This document shows, in pieces, positions 7,808 through 16,288 of a stretch of DNA of 64,000 bases. How positions within the stretch are numbered: position 1 is the stretch's first letter; every line of letters starts with the position of its first letter. The stretch comes from Streptomyces sp. NBRC 110028 (lineage in GTDB: Bacteria > Actinomycetota > Actinomycetes > Streptomycetales > Streptomycetaceae). The stretch is taken from the NCBI RefSeq assembly GCF_001417735.1, contig NZ_BBUZ01000045.1, positions 1-64,000 of the forward strand. The letters run 5' to 3'. The position numbers and the translations under genes are program-made. The notes beneath the pieces are model-generated. The model had not been told where the DNA came from. It saw nothing but the letters and a program-made list of their open reading frames with translations, and made no database searches.

Positions 7808-8779
7808 CTACGGGTGGTGGAGGCACCAGCCCTCCCAGGCGGACTCCACCATCGCGCGCACGTCGTGCCGGGCGGTCCAGCCCAGTTCCTTGGTGATCAG
7901 TTCGGTCGATCCGACGACCCGGGCCGGGTCGCCCGGACGGCGGGGCCCGACCACGGGCGTGAGCTCGGGGTGGCCGGTGACCTCGGCGATCAGGTCGGCC
8001 ATCTCGCGTACCGAGACGCCCTGACCGGTGCCGATGTTCACCGTCAGATCGCCCGCGCCCGGCCGCGCGGCCAGGCGGCGGGCCACGGCGAGATGGGCGG
8101 AGGCCAGGTCCTCGACGTGGATGTAGTCGCGGACGCAGGTGCCGTCCGGCGTCGCATAGTCATCACCGAAGATCCTCGGGGCCTCCCCATGGGTGATCCG
8201 ATCGAACATCATCGGGATGATGTTGAACACTCCGGTGTCGGCCAGCTCCGGTCCCGTGGCGCCCGCCACATTGAAGTAGCGCAGACAGGCCGTCGACACC
8301 GAATGCGCCGCCCCCACGGCCCTGACCAGCCATTCTCCGGTGAGCTTGGTCTCTCCGTACGGGTTGATCGGCACACACGGGGTGTCCTCGGTGACCAGTT
8401 CCACATCCGGCATGCCGTAGACGGCGGCGGAGGAGGAGAAGAGGAAGCTCCCGATCCCGGCGGCGGTCACGGCCTCCAGCAGCACCGTGAGGCCGTGCAC
8501 ATTCTCCCGGTAGTACCGCAGCGGCTGCTCGACGGACTCCCCGACCTGCTTCTTCGCGGCGAGATGCACCACACCGGTGATGTCCAGCTCCGCGAACGTA
8601 CAGTCCAGCAGCTCACGGTCCAGGGTGGAGCCGCGCACGAGCGGAACGTCCTCGGGCAGCCGCCCGGGGATCCCGCTGGAGATGTCGTCGAGCACGGCCA
8701 CCCGCTCGCCCGCCCGGGCCATGGCCCGTACGACATGCGACCCGATATATCCGGCACCACCTGTGATCAGCCACGTCAT
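7808..8779 (-). CDS. galE: UDP-glucose 4-epimerase
   Basis: A 323-residue extended short-chain dehydrogenase. The NAD-binding TGGAGYIGSH is at residues 6-15, the SSSAAVYG segment follows, and the catalytic Tyr141-x3-Lys145 lies in NPYGETK. The length and the C-terminal substrate region (YIHVEDLASAHL) fit GalE, which makes UDP-galactose from UDP-glucose. It is divergent from the polyol-phosphate operon beginning at 9050, so it may supply activated galactose to the glycosyltransferase there. That link is inference. Confidence 0.93.
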   Translation of the reverse strand: MTWLITGGAGYIGSHVVRAMARAGERVAVLDDISSGIPGRLPEDVPLVRGSTLDRELLDCTFAELDITGVVHLAAKKQVGESVEQPLRYYRENVHGLTVLLEAVTAAGIGSFLFSSSAAVYGMPDVELVTEDTPCVPINPYGETKLTGEWLVRAVGAAHSVSTACLRYFNVAGATGPELADTGVFNIIPMMFDRITHGEAPRIFGDDYATPDGTCVRDYIHVEDLASAHLAVARRLAARPGAGDLTVNIGTGQGVSVREMADLIAEVTGHPELTPVVGPRRPGDPARVVGSTELITKELGWTARHDVRAMVESAWEGWCLHHP

Positions 8780-8898
8780 GACGGCACCCTATCCACAGGT
8801 CAGGGCGGCGCCCGTTTGTCGAGGGGACACGCCATCCACCATGATGATCGGCGGCGCGCGGAAGCGGTCGTTCCCCCGATCGTGTGGTGAATGCGCGG

Positions 8899-8929
8899 TG
8901 AACTGTCGCTTCCATCGATCCGATAGCCT
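8899..8929 (+). promoter_or_regulatory. Candidate promoter for the 9050 operon
   Basis: In the 270-base divergent region between galE and the operon, TGAACT (8899-8904) is followed by GATAGC (8922-8927) with a 17-base spacer. This is a weak but plausible housekeeping-sigma pair. No other strong signal was seen in 8780-9049. Confidence 0.3.
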
Positions 8930-9049
8930 CTGCCGACACGCCGCCCGCCCCACCCGGGACCGGGATGCGCGATGCCCCGATTTTCGCGGGCTCCAGGCCT
9001 GTGCCAGAGCGGCGCGGTCACCATGTCAGCTGCCAAGGAGTGAGTTCGT

Positions 9050-10993
9050 CTGTCGACCGCGATTCTCACCGGTGCCCCGGTCGCCGGCTCGTCTCTCCAG
9101 GACGACCTGCGGTCGCTGGGTTTCGACGTGCGCACGGCGACCGACCCGGCCGGGGTGGCGACGGAGCTGGCCGCCGTCCCGCCGCGTGAGCGGGTGGCCC
9201 TCGTCGACCCCCGTTTCGTCGGCCACGGCCACGCCCTCCGCCTGGCGCTGACCGACCCCCGCTTCCCCGCGGCCGCCGTGCCCGGCGCGCTGACGGCGCA
9301 GCCGGAGGCCCGGGCCGCGCTGACCCGAGCGGTGACGGCCGCCGCGGCCGCCCCCGGCGCCGCCGGGCAGGCCGAGCGCACGCCGGCGCCCGCGGGCGCC
9401 GCGGCCACGGCCGCCGGGCAGCTGGCCACGGTCGGCAGCGCGGAGGAAACGGACACCGGGGAAGCGGCAGAGGCCCGTACGCCCTCCCTCGTGGACGACA
9501 TCGCCGCCGCCCTCGACACCGAAGGCGTCCCCCCGCACCGGCCCGAGCTGGGCGTGCTCGTCGCCACCGTGCCCGCGGACGAGGAGCGGCGGACGGCGGC
9601 GCTGGCGCGGACCGCGGCCGTGGACGAGGAGCGGGTGCGGCTGCGCAGCGCCGTGAAGGCGCGGGACGGCTTCTTCACGACCTTCTGCGTCAGCCCCTAC
9701 TCCCGCTACATCGCCCGCTGGTGCGCCCGCCGCGGACTGACGCCCAACCAGGTCACCACCGCCTCCCTCCTCACCGCCCTCATCGCGGCGGGCTGCGCCG
9801 CCACCGGCACCCGGCCCGGGTTCGTCGCGGCCGGGGTGCTGCTGATCGCCTCGTTCGTCCTCGACTGCACCGACGGCCAGCTGGCCCGCTACTCGCTGCA
9901 GTACTCCACTCTCGGCGCCTGGCTGGACGCCACGTTCGACCGGGCCAAGGAGTACGCGTACTACGCGGGCCTCGCCCTCGGCGCGGCCAACGCCGGAGGC
10001 GGTCACGGCGGCGACGACGTATGGGCGCTGGCGCTGGGCGCGATGGTGCTGCAGACCTGCCGCCATGTCGTGGACTTCTCCTTCAACGAGGCCAACCACG
10101 ACGCCACCGGCAACAGCAGCCCCACCGCCGCCCTCTCCGACCGCCTCAACAGCGTCGGCTGGACGGTCTGGGTGCGGCGCATGATCGTGCTGCCGATCGG
10201 CGAGCGCTGGGCGATGATCGCCGTGCTGACCGCGCTCACCACGCCCCGCATCACCTTCTGCGTCCTGCTCATCGGCTGCGCCCTGGCCGCCTGCTACACC
10301 ACCGCCGGGCGGGTGCTGCGCTCGCTCACCCGCAAGGCGCGGCGCACCGACCGGGCCGCGCGGGCGCTCGCCGACCTCGCGGACTCCGGCCCGCTCGCCG
10401 AGCTGGTCGCCAAGGCGGCCGCCCGTAGCTCCCGCGGCTATCTGGCCCCGGCCGCGGCCGCCCTCGGCGCCGCGCTGCTCGTCGCCGGTGCCGCCGCGCT
10501 GCCGTACGGCTCCTGGCTCGCCGTCGCGGGCGCCGCGCTCTACGGCGTCCTCGCGGGCTGCGCCGTCGCCGCGCCGCTGAAGGGCCCCCTCGACTGGCTG
10601 GTGCCGCCGCTGTTCCGGGCCGCCGAGTACGGGACCGTCCTCATCCTCGCCGCCCGCTCGCAGATGAACGGAGCATTGCCCGCTGCTTTCGGGCTGGTGG
10701 CGGCCGTCGCCTACCATCACTACGACACGGTGTACCGCATCCGCGGCGGCACCGGGGCGCCACCGCACGGGCTGGTGCGGGTGATCGGCGGGCACGAGGG
10801 GCGGATCCTGGTGGTCACGGCCATCGCCGCGCTGCTGCACGGCCGGAGCCAGGGCGGCCCGAACCAAGGTTTCACCATCGCGCTGACCGCGCTCGCCGTG
10901 GTCATCGCGCTGACGGTGCTCATCGAGAGCATCCGCTTCTGGGTGTCCTCCGGAGCACCCGCTGTCCACGACGAAACAGGAGAACCCGCATGA
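9050..10993 (+). CDS. CDP-alcohol phosphatidyltransferase with extra domains (DUF5941 type)
   Basis: A 647-residue protein if translation starts at the CTG at 9050. AAGGAG (9034-9039) lies ten bases before it, no ATG or GTG exists upstream in frame, and protein-like sequence starts at LSTAILTG. The first in-frame GTG (9128) would remove 26 residues. The N-terminal domain (about 1-220) is of unknown fold and contains ERVALVDPRFVGHGHALRLAL. The middle holds the membrane CDP-alcohol transferase motif DCTDGQLARYS...LGAWLDATFDRAKEY (about 272-301). Several hydrophobic segments and a C-terminal region follow, a family known as DUF5941. It should transfer a phospho-alcohol from a CDP carrier at the membrane. 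First gene of the operon. Confidence 0.85.
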   Translation: MSTAILTGAPVAGSSLQDDLRSLGFDVRTATDPAGVATELAAVPPRERVALVDPRFVGHGHALRLALTDPRFPAAAVPGALTAQPEARAALTRAVTAAAAAPGAAGQAERTPAPAGAAATAAGQLATVGSAEETDTGEAAEARTPSLVDDIAAALDTEGVPPHRPELGVLVATVPADEERRTAALARTAAVDEERVRLRSAVKARDGFFTTFCVSPYSRYIARWCARRGLTPNQVTTASLLTALIAAGCAATGTRPGFVAAGVLLIASFVLDCTDGQLARYSLQYSTLGAWLDATFDRAKEYAYYAGLALGAANAGGGHGGDDVWALALGAMVLQTCRHVVDFSFNEANHDATGNSSPTAALSDRLNSVGWTVWVRRMIVLPIGERWAMIAVLTALTTPRITFCVLLIGCALAACYTTAGRVLRSLTRKARRTDRAARALADLADSGPLAELVAKAAARSSRGYLAPAAAALGAALLVAGAAALPYGSWLAVAGAALYGVLAGCAVAAPLKGPLDWLVPPLFRAAEYGTVLILAARSQMNGALPAAFGLVAAVAYHHYDTVYRIRGGTGAPPHGLVRVIGGHEGRILVVTAIAALLHGRSQGGPNQGFTIALTALAVVIALTVLIESIRFWVSSGAPAVHDETGEPA

Positions 10994-11727
10994 TCGGCCT
11001 CGTGCTGGCGGCCGGCGCCGGACGGCGTCTGCGCCCCTACACCGACACCCTCCCCAAGGCCCTGGTGCCGGTCGACGGTGAGACCACCGTCCTGGACCTG
11101 ACCCTCGGCAACTTCGCGGAGGTCGGCCTGACCGAGGTCGCGATCGTGGTCGGCTACCGCAAGGAGGCGGTGTACGAGCGCAAGGAGGCCCTGGAGCAGA
11201 AGTACGGCCTCAAGCTCACCCTGATCGACAACGACAAGGCCGAGGAGTGGAACAACGCCTACTCCCTGTGGTGCGCGCGTGACGCGATCAAGCACAGCGT
11301 GATCCTCGCCAACGGCGACACCGTGCACCCGGTCTCCGTCGAGAAGACCCTGCTCGCCGCGCGCGGCGACGGCCAGAAGATCATCCTCGCCCTCGACACG
11401 GTGAAGCAGCTCGCCGACGAGGAGATGAAGGTCGTCACGGACCCGGCCAAGGGCGTCCAGAAGATCACCAAGCTGATGGACCCGGCCGAGGCGACCGGCG
11501 AGTACATCGGCGTCACCCTCATCGAGGGCGAGGCCGCGGCCGACCTCGCCGACGCGCTGAAGACCACCTTCGAGCGCGACCCCGACCTCTACTACGAGGA
11601 CGGCTACCAGGAGCTGGTCAACCGCGGCTTCAAGGTCGACGTCGCGCCCATCGGCGACATCAAGTGGGTCGAGATCGACAACCACGACGACCTGGCGAAG
11701 GGCCGTGAGATCGCGTGCCAGTACTGA
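10990..11727 (+). CDS. Sugar/alditol-phosphate nucleotidyltransferase (LicC-like)
   Basis: A 245-residue NTP transferase. The nucleotide loop LVLAAGAGRRLRPYTDTLPKALVPV is at the N-terminus. The DKAEEWNNAYSLWCARDAI stretch resembles the NxYSL motif of phosphocholine and inositol-phosphate cytidylyltransferases, and ANGDTVH carries the metal-binding Asp. It overlaps the upstream gene by 4 bases (ATGA). Its placement between two CDP-alcohol transferases and a glycerol-1-phosphate dehydrogenase suggests it makes a CDP-activated polyol phosphate; the exact substrate is inference. Confidence 0.88.
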   Translation: MIGLVLAAGAGRRLRPYTDTLPKALVPVDGETTVLDLTLGNFAEVGLTEVAIVVGYRKEAVYERKEALEQKYGLKLTLIDNDKAEEWNNAYSLWCARDAIKHSVILANGDTVHPVSVEKTLLAARGDGQKIILALDTVKQLADEEMKVVTDPAKGVQKITKLMDPAEATGEYIGVTLIEGEAAADLADALKTTFERDPDLYYEDGYQELVNRGFKVDVAPIGDIKWVEIDNHDDLAKGREIACQY

Positions 11728-12788
11728 CGAGGCTCATCCCCTCGCCGCTCGTCGTCGACATCCGCGCGGGCGCCCTGGACGACCTGGCGGACGTCCTGGC
11801 CGACCAGCGGATCTCGTCCTCCGGCAAGCTCGCCGTCGCGATCAGCGGCGGCTCCGGGGCCCTGCTGCGCGAGCGGCTGGCCCCGGCGCTGCCGGGTGCG
11901 AGCTGGTACGAGGTGGGCGGCGGCACCCTCGATGACGCGATCAAGCTCGCCGACCGGATGAAGTCCGGGCACTACGACGCGGTCGTGGGGCTCGGCGGCG
12001 GCAAGATCATCGACTGTGCGAAGTTCGCCGCGGCGCGCATCGGCCTCCCGCTGGTGGCCGTCGCCACGAACCTCTCGCACGACGGACTGTGCTCACCGGT
12101 CGCGACCCTCGACAACGACGCGGGCCGCGGCTCGTACGGCGTGCCGAACCCGATCGCCGTGGTCATCGACCTCGATGTGATCCGCGAGGCCCCGGTCCGC
12201 TTCGTCCGCGCCGGCATCGGCGACGCGCTCTCCAACATCTCCGCGGTCGCGGACTGGGAGCTGTCCCACCGCGAGACCGGCGAGCAGATCGACGGACTCG
12301 CCGCCGCCATGGCACGCCAGGCGGGCGAGGCCGTGCTGCGCCACCCCGGCGGCGTCGGCGACGACAGCTTCCTGCAGGTGCTGGCCGAGGGCCTGGTCCT
12401 CACCGGCATCTCGATGTCGGTCGCGGGCGACTCCCGTCCGGCGTCCGGCGCCTGCCACGAGATCAACCACGCCTTCGACCTCATGTTCCCCAAGCGCGCG
12501 GCGAGCCACGGCGAGCAGTGCGGTCTTGGCGGGGCGTTCGCGATGTACCTGCGCGGGGAGCACGAGCAGTCGGCGTTCATGGGCGAAGTGCTGCGCCGGC
12601 ACGGTCTTCCGGTGCTGCCCGAGGAGATCGGCTTCACCGTGGACGAGTTCGTCCAGGTCGTGGAGTACGCGCCGAAGACCCGCCCCGGGCGCTACACGAT
12701 CCTCGAACACCTCGACCTCTCATCCGACGCGATCAGGGACGCATACGCCGACTATGCCAAAGCAGTCAGTCAAGCCATCAGTGGCTGA
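11715..12788 (+). CDS. Iron/zinc-type alcohol dehydrogenase, glycerol-1-phosphate dehydrogenase-like
   Basis: A 357-residue group III (GldA/EgsA/AraM-like) dehydrogenase. NAD(P)-binding GLGGGKIIDCAKFAA is followed by ATNLSHDGLCSPVATL, GDSRPASGACHEINHAF and SHGEQCGLG, which carry the Asp and His metal ligands of this fold. The SHDG and SRPASG-x-H-x3-H patterns are those of sn-glycerol-1-phosphate dehydrogenases, which reduce dihydroxyacetone phosphate. It starts at GTG, overlapping the nucleotidyltransferase by 13 bases. It probably makes the polyol phosphate that its neighbour activates. Another ketose or inositol-type substrate cannot be excluded. Confidence 0.87.
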   Translation: MPVLTRLIPSPLVVDIRAGALDDLADVLADQRISSSGKLAVAISGGSGALLRERLAPALPGASWYEVGGGTLDDAIKLADRMKSGHYDAVVGLGGGKIIDCAKFAAARIGLPLVAVATNLSHDGLCSPVATLDNDAGRGSYGVPNPIAVVIDLDVIREAPVRFVRAGIGDALSNISAVADWELSHRETGEQIDGLAAAMARQAGEAVLRHPGGVGDDSFLQVLAEGLVLTGISMSVAGDSRPASGACHEINHAFDLMFPKRAASHGEQCGLGGAFAMYLRGEHEQSAFMGEVLRRHGLPVLPEEIGFTVDEFVQVVEYAPKTRPGRYTILEHLDLSSDAIRDAYADYAKAVSQAISG

Positions 12789-13545
12789 ACTCCGCCCGGT
12801 CGTTCACCCCGCTGGGGTGAAGGACCGGCGGAGCGGTGAGCACTGGGCCGGGCGCCTGTACATGCGGGAGATCTCGCTGCGCTGCGACCGGTACCTGGTG
12901 AACACCCGGGTCACGCCCAACCAGCTGACGTATCTGATGACCGTCTTCGGCGTCCTCGCCGCCCCGGCCCTGCTGGTGCCGGGGATCGCGGGAGCCGTGC
13001 TCGGGGTGCTGATGGTCCAGCTCTACCTGCTGCTGGACTGCGTCGACGGCGAGATAGCCCGTTGGAAGAAGCAGTTCTCGCTGGGCGGTGTGTATCTGGA
13101 CCGGGTCGGCGCCTACCTGTGCGACGCCGCGGTGCTCGTCGGCTTCGGTCTGCGCGCCGCCGACCTGTGGGGCTCGGGGCGGATCGACTGGCTGTGGGCG
13201 TTCCTGGGCACGCTCGCCGCGCTCGGCGCCATCCTGATCAAGGCCGAGACCGACCTGGTCGGGGTCGCCCGGCACCAGGGCGGTCTGCCGCCGGTCAAGG
13301 AGGCGGCCTCCGAGCCGCGCTCGTCCGGTATGGCGCTGGCCCGCAAGGCGGCCGGGGCGCTGAAGTTCCACCGGCTGATCCTCGGCATCGAGGCGTCGCT
13401 GCTCATCCTCGTGCTGGCGGTCGTGGACCAGGTGCGCGGCGACCTGTTCTTCACCCGGCTGGGCGTAGCGGTACTGGCCGGTATCGCCGTGCTGCAAACC
13501 CTGCTTCACCTCGTGTCCATCCTCGCGTCGAGCAGGCTCAAGTGA
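12754..13545 (+). CDS. CDP-alcohol phosphatidyltransferase family protein
   Basis: A 263-residue integral membrane enzyme. The signature is LLDCVDGEIARWKKQFS, then LGGVYLDRVGAYL (D-G-x2-A-R...G-x3-D), with its first Asp near residue 95. About five hydrophobic helices follow. The start is ATG at 12754 (MPKQSVKPSVAELRPV), inside the end of the dehydrogenase gene; GTG at 12781 is the alternative. It is shorter than the DUF5941 partner at 9050 and lacks its N-terminal domain. Two such enzymes in one operon suggest two successive phosphodiester-forming steps or two acceptors. Confidence 0.9.
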   Translation: MPKQSVKPSVAELRPVVHPAGVKDRRSGEHWAGRLYMREISLRCDRYLVNTRVTPNQLTYLMTVFGVLAAPALLVPGIAGAVLGVLMVQLYLLLDCVDGEIARWKKQFSLGGVYLDRVGAYLCDAAVLVGFGLRAADLWGSGRIDWLWAFLGTLAALGAILIKAETDLVGVARHQGGLPPVKEAASEPRSSGMALARKAAGALKFHRLILGIEASLLILVLAVVDQVRGDLFFTRLGVAVLAGIAVLQTLLHLVSILASSRLK

Positions 13546-13556
13546 CGGGCGGCACG

Positions 13557-14429
13557 ATGAGGGTCGGAGCGGTTGTCCTGACGATGGGCAACCGCCCCGA
13601 GGAACTGCGCGCGCTGCTCGACTCGGTAGCCAAGCAGGACGGCGATCCGATCGAGGTGGTCGTCGTGGGCAACGGCTCGCCCCTTCCGGCGCTCCCCGAG
13701 GGCGTACGGACCATCGAGCTGCCCGAGAACGTGGGCATCCCGGCGGGGCGCAACGTCGGCATCGAGGCGTTCGGACCGGGCGGCCGCGACGTCGACGTCC
13801 TGCTGTTCCTGGACGACGACGGGCTGCTGCCGGGCACCGACACGGCCGAGCTGTGCCGTGCGGCGTTCGCCGCCGACCCGGAGCTGGGCATCATCTCCTT
13901 CCGTATCGCCGACCCCGACACGGGCGTCACCCAGCGCCGCCATGTGCCCCGGCTGCGCGCCGCCGACCCGATGCGGTCCTCGCGGGTCACCACCTTCCTC
14001 GGTGGTGCCAACGCGGTCCGCACCGTGGTGTTCCAGCAGGTCGGCGGTTTGCCGGACGACTTCTTCTACGCCCATGAGGAGACCGATCTGGCCTGGCGGG
14101 CGCTGGACGCCGGATGGATGATCGACTACCGGTCGGACATGGTCCTGTACCACCCGACCACCGCGCCCAGCAGGCACGCGGTCTACCACCGGATGGTCGC
14201 GCGCAACCGGGTCTGGCTGGCCCGGCGTAACCTTCCGGCCCTGCTCGTACCCGTGTACCTGGGCGTCTGGCTGCTGCTCACACTGGCCAGGCGTCCCTCC
14301 AGGACCGCGCTGCGCGCCTGGTTGGGAGGGTTCCGGGAAGGCTGGAAGACCCCTTGTGGTCCACGACGGCCCATGAAGTGGCGTACGGTATGGCGCCTGA
14401 CCCGACTGGGCCGACCTCCTGTCATCTGA
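13557..14429 (+). CDS. Family 2 glycosyltransferase
   Basis: A 290-residue GT-A enzyme. The N-terminal strand MRVGAVVLTMGNRPEELRALL is followed by the nucleotide-binding region PENVGIPAGRNVGIEAF, a DDD metal motif (residues 86-88 in LFLDDDGLL) and the catalytic-base region FFYAHEETDLAWRALDAGW. A C-terminal hydrophobic stretch (LPALLVPVYLGVWLLLTLA) suggests peripheral membrane attachment. A GTG at 13542 overlapping the previous stop codon (GTGA) is an alternative start. In context it should add sugar residues to the exported polymer. Confidence 0.92.
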   Translation: MRVGAVVLTMGNRPEELRALLDSVAKQDGDPIEVVVVGNGSPLPALPEGVRTIELPENVGIPAGRNVGIEAFGPGGRDVDVLLFLDDDGLLPGTDTAELCRAAFAADPELGIISFRIADPDTGVTQRRHVPRLRAADPMRSSRVTTFLGGANAVRTVVFQQVGGLPDDFFYAHEETDLAWRALDAGWMIDYRSDMVLYHPTTAPSRHAVYHRMVARNRVWLARRNLPALLVPVYLGVWLLLTLARRPSRTALRAWLGGFREGWKTPCGPRRPMKWRTVWRLTRLGRPPVI

Positions 14430-14509
14430 CAAGCTCGTATCAGATACGCATCGAGCGCGACCCGGGGCGCGGCCCCGCTCAGCGCACCCTGAAGACGAAA
14501 GTGTCAACT

Positions 14510-15442
14510 GTGAGCGAGACTACGCACGACAGTGCGGTCGCCGTGAGCGCCCCGCCATCACCCGACGACGGCCTGTCCCCGGCCGAGCTGGCGAAGAAGT
14601 ACGGGCTGTCGGTCAGCGGAGCCCGGGTGGGCCTCGGCGAGTACATCCGCCAGATGTGGGGCCGGCGTCACTTCATCCTGGCCTTTTCGCAGGCCAAGCT
14701 CACTGCCCAGTACAGCCAGGCGAAGCTGGGTCAGCTGTGGCAGGTGGCGACGCCGCTGCTGAACGCGGCGGTGTACTTCTTCATCTTCGGCCTGCTGCTG
14801 GGCGGCAGGGGCGGCATGGGGAACGAGCAGTACATCCCGTTCCTGGTGACGGGGGTGTTCGTCTTCACCTTCTCGCAGAACTCCGCCATGGCCGGGGTGC
14901 GGGCGATTTCCGGGAACCTGGGTCTGGTGCGGGCCCTGCACTTCCCGCGGGCCTCGCTCCCGATCTCCTTCTCGCTCCAGCAGCTCCAGCAGCTGCTGTT
15001 CTCGATGATCGTTCTGGTCGTGGTCCTGCTGGGCTTCGGACACTTCCCGGACTTCTCGTGGCTCCTGGTCATCCCGGCCCTGGCGCTCCAGTTCGTCTTC
15101 AACACCGGTCTCGCCCTGATCATGGCCCGGATGGGCGCCAAGACTCCGGACCTGGCACAGTTGCTGCCGTTCATCCTGCGCACGTGGATGTACGCCTCCG
15201 GCGTGATGTACCCGTTGGAGCACATGCTCCAGAAGGCGGGAGCGCACTCCTGGGTCTCCGACGTTCTGCTGGCGAACCCGGCGGCGGTCTACATGGATCT
15301 GATGCGGTACGCGCTGATCGACGGCATGCCCGAGGCCCTGCCGCCGCACGTCTGGTCGTTCGCCCTGGGCTGGGCGGTGCTCTTCGGCGTCGGGGGTTTC
15401 GTGTACTTCTGGAAGGCAGAGGAGCAGTACGGCCGTGGCTGA
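14510..15442 (+). CDS. ABC-2 type polysaccharide/teichoic-acid exporter permease
   Basis: A 310-residue membrane protein with six predicted helices after a soluble N-terminus of about 55 residues. The segment SQAKLTAQYSQAKLGQLWQVATPLL is the TagG/Wzm-type cytoplasmic lead-in. Helices follow at AAVYFFIFGLLLG, IPFLVTGVFVFTF, LFSMIVLVVVLLGF, WLLVIPALALQFVF, ILRTWMYASGVMYPL and WSFALGWAVLFGVGGFVYFW. GTG at 14510 was chosen; GTG at 14501 is also in frame. An 80-base gap separates it from the glycosyltransferase. It forms the channel of the exporter with the next gene. Confidence 0.92.
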   Translation: MSETTHDSAVAVSAPPSPDDGLSPAELAKKYGLSVSGARVGLGEYIRQMWGRRHFILAFSQAKLTAQYSQAKLGQLWQVATPLLNAAVYFFIFGLLLGGRGGMGNEQYIPFLVTGVFVFTFSQNSAMAGVRAISGNLGLVRALHFPRASLPISFSLQQLQQLLFSMIVLVVVLLGFGHFPDFSWLLVIPALALQFVFNTGLALIMARMGAKTPDLAQLLPFILRTWMYASGVMYPLEHMLQKAGAHSWVSDVLLANPAAVYMDLMRYALIDGMPEALPPHVWSFALGWAVLFGVGGFVYFWKAEEQYGRG

Positions 15443-16241
15443 GCAGACACTCGAAACCGTCGAGCGGGCCGCGCCCGCCGAGGCCCGCGTGCCCACCGTC
15501 ATCGCCGACGACGTGCACATCGTCTACCGCGTCAACGGCGGTCCCAGGGGCCGTGGCAGCGCCACCGCCGCGCTGAGCCGCATCCTGCGCCGCAAGGGCG
15601 CCCCCGGTATGCGTGAGGTGCACGCCGTACGCGGCGTCACCTTCGTGGCCTACAAGGGTGAGTCGATCGGCCTCATCGGTTCCAACGGATCCGGCAAGTC
15701 GACCCTCCTCAAGGCCGTGGCGGGCCTCCTGCCCACCGAGCGCGGCAGCGTCTACACCGACGGCCAGCCGTCGCTGCTCGGCGTCAACGCGGCCCTGATG
15801 AACGACCTCACCGGTGAGCGGAACGTCATTCTGGGCGGTCTGGCCATGGGGATGTCGCGCGAGCAGGTCCGCGAGCGGTATGCGGACATCGTGGACTTCT
15901 CGGGCATCAATGAGAAGGGTGACTTCATCACCCTCCCGATGCGCACCTACTCCTCCGGCATGGCGGCCCGCCTCCGCTTCTCCATCGCGGCGGCCAAGGA
16001 CCACGACGTCCTGATGATCGACGAGGCCCTGGCCACCGGTGACCGGAAGTTCCAGAAGCGCTCCGAGGCCCGCATCCGGGAGCTGCGCAAGGACGCCGGA
16101 ACGGTCTTCCTCGTCAGCCACAACAACAAGTCCATCCGGGACACCTGCGACCGGGTGCTGTGGCTGGAGAAGGGCGAGCTGCTGATGGACGGGCCGACGG
16201 ACGAGGTCATCAAGGCCTACGAGAAGGAAACCGGCAAGTAG
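15435..16241 (+). CDS. ABC exporter ATPase (TagH/Wzt-like)
   Basis: A 268-residue ATPase. Walker A GSNGSGKST is at 82-90, the signature YSSGMAARL at 172-180, Walker B VLMIDEA at 192-198, and the switch His is in FLVSHNNKS. The long N-terminal extension before Walker A and the LGVNAALMNDLTGERNVILGG segment are typical of polysaccharide/teichoic-acid exporters. It overlaps the permease gene by 8 bases. It has no extra C-terminal carbohydrate-binding domain, so export probably does not depend on recognising a terminal sugar. Confidence 0.94.
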   Translation: MAEQTLETVERAAPAEARVPTVIADDVHIVYRVNGGPRGRGSATAALSRILRRKGAPGMREVHAVRGVTFVAYKGESIGLIGSNGSGKSTLLKAVAGLLPTERGSVYTDGQPSLLGVNAALMNDLTGERNVILGGLAMGMSREQVRERYADIVDFSGINEKGDFITLPMRTYSSGMAARLRFSIAAAKDHDVLMIDEALATGDRKFQKRSEARIRELRKDAGTVFLVSHNNKSIRDTCDRVLWLEKGELLMDGPTDEVIKAYEKETGK

Positions 16242-16251
16242 CCGAAAACCG

Positions 16252-16288
16252 GGAGGGGCCGGGGCCGCGGGGCGGGTCCGGCCCTTCC
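16252..16288 (+). terminator. Stem-loop terminator after the ABC exporter
   Basis: GGAGGGGCCGG (16252-16262) pairs with CCGGCCCTTCC (16278-16288) over 11 bp with one G-U pair, around a 15-base loop, 11 bases after the ATPase stop codon. It fits the end of the polymer operon. Confidence 0.55.
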
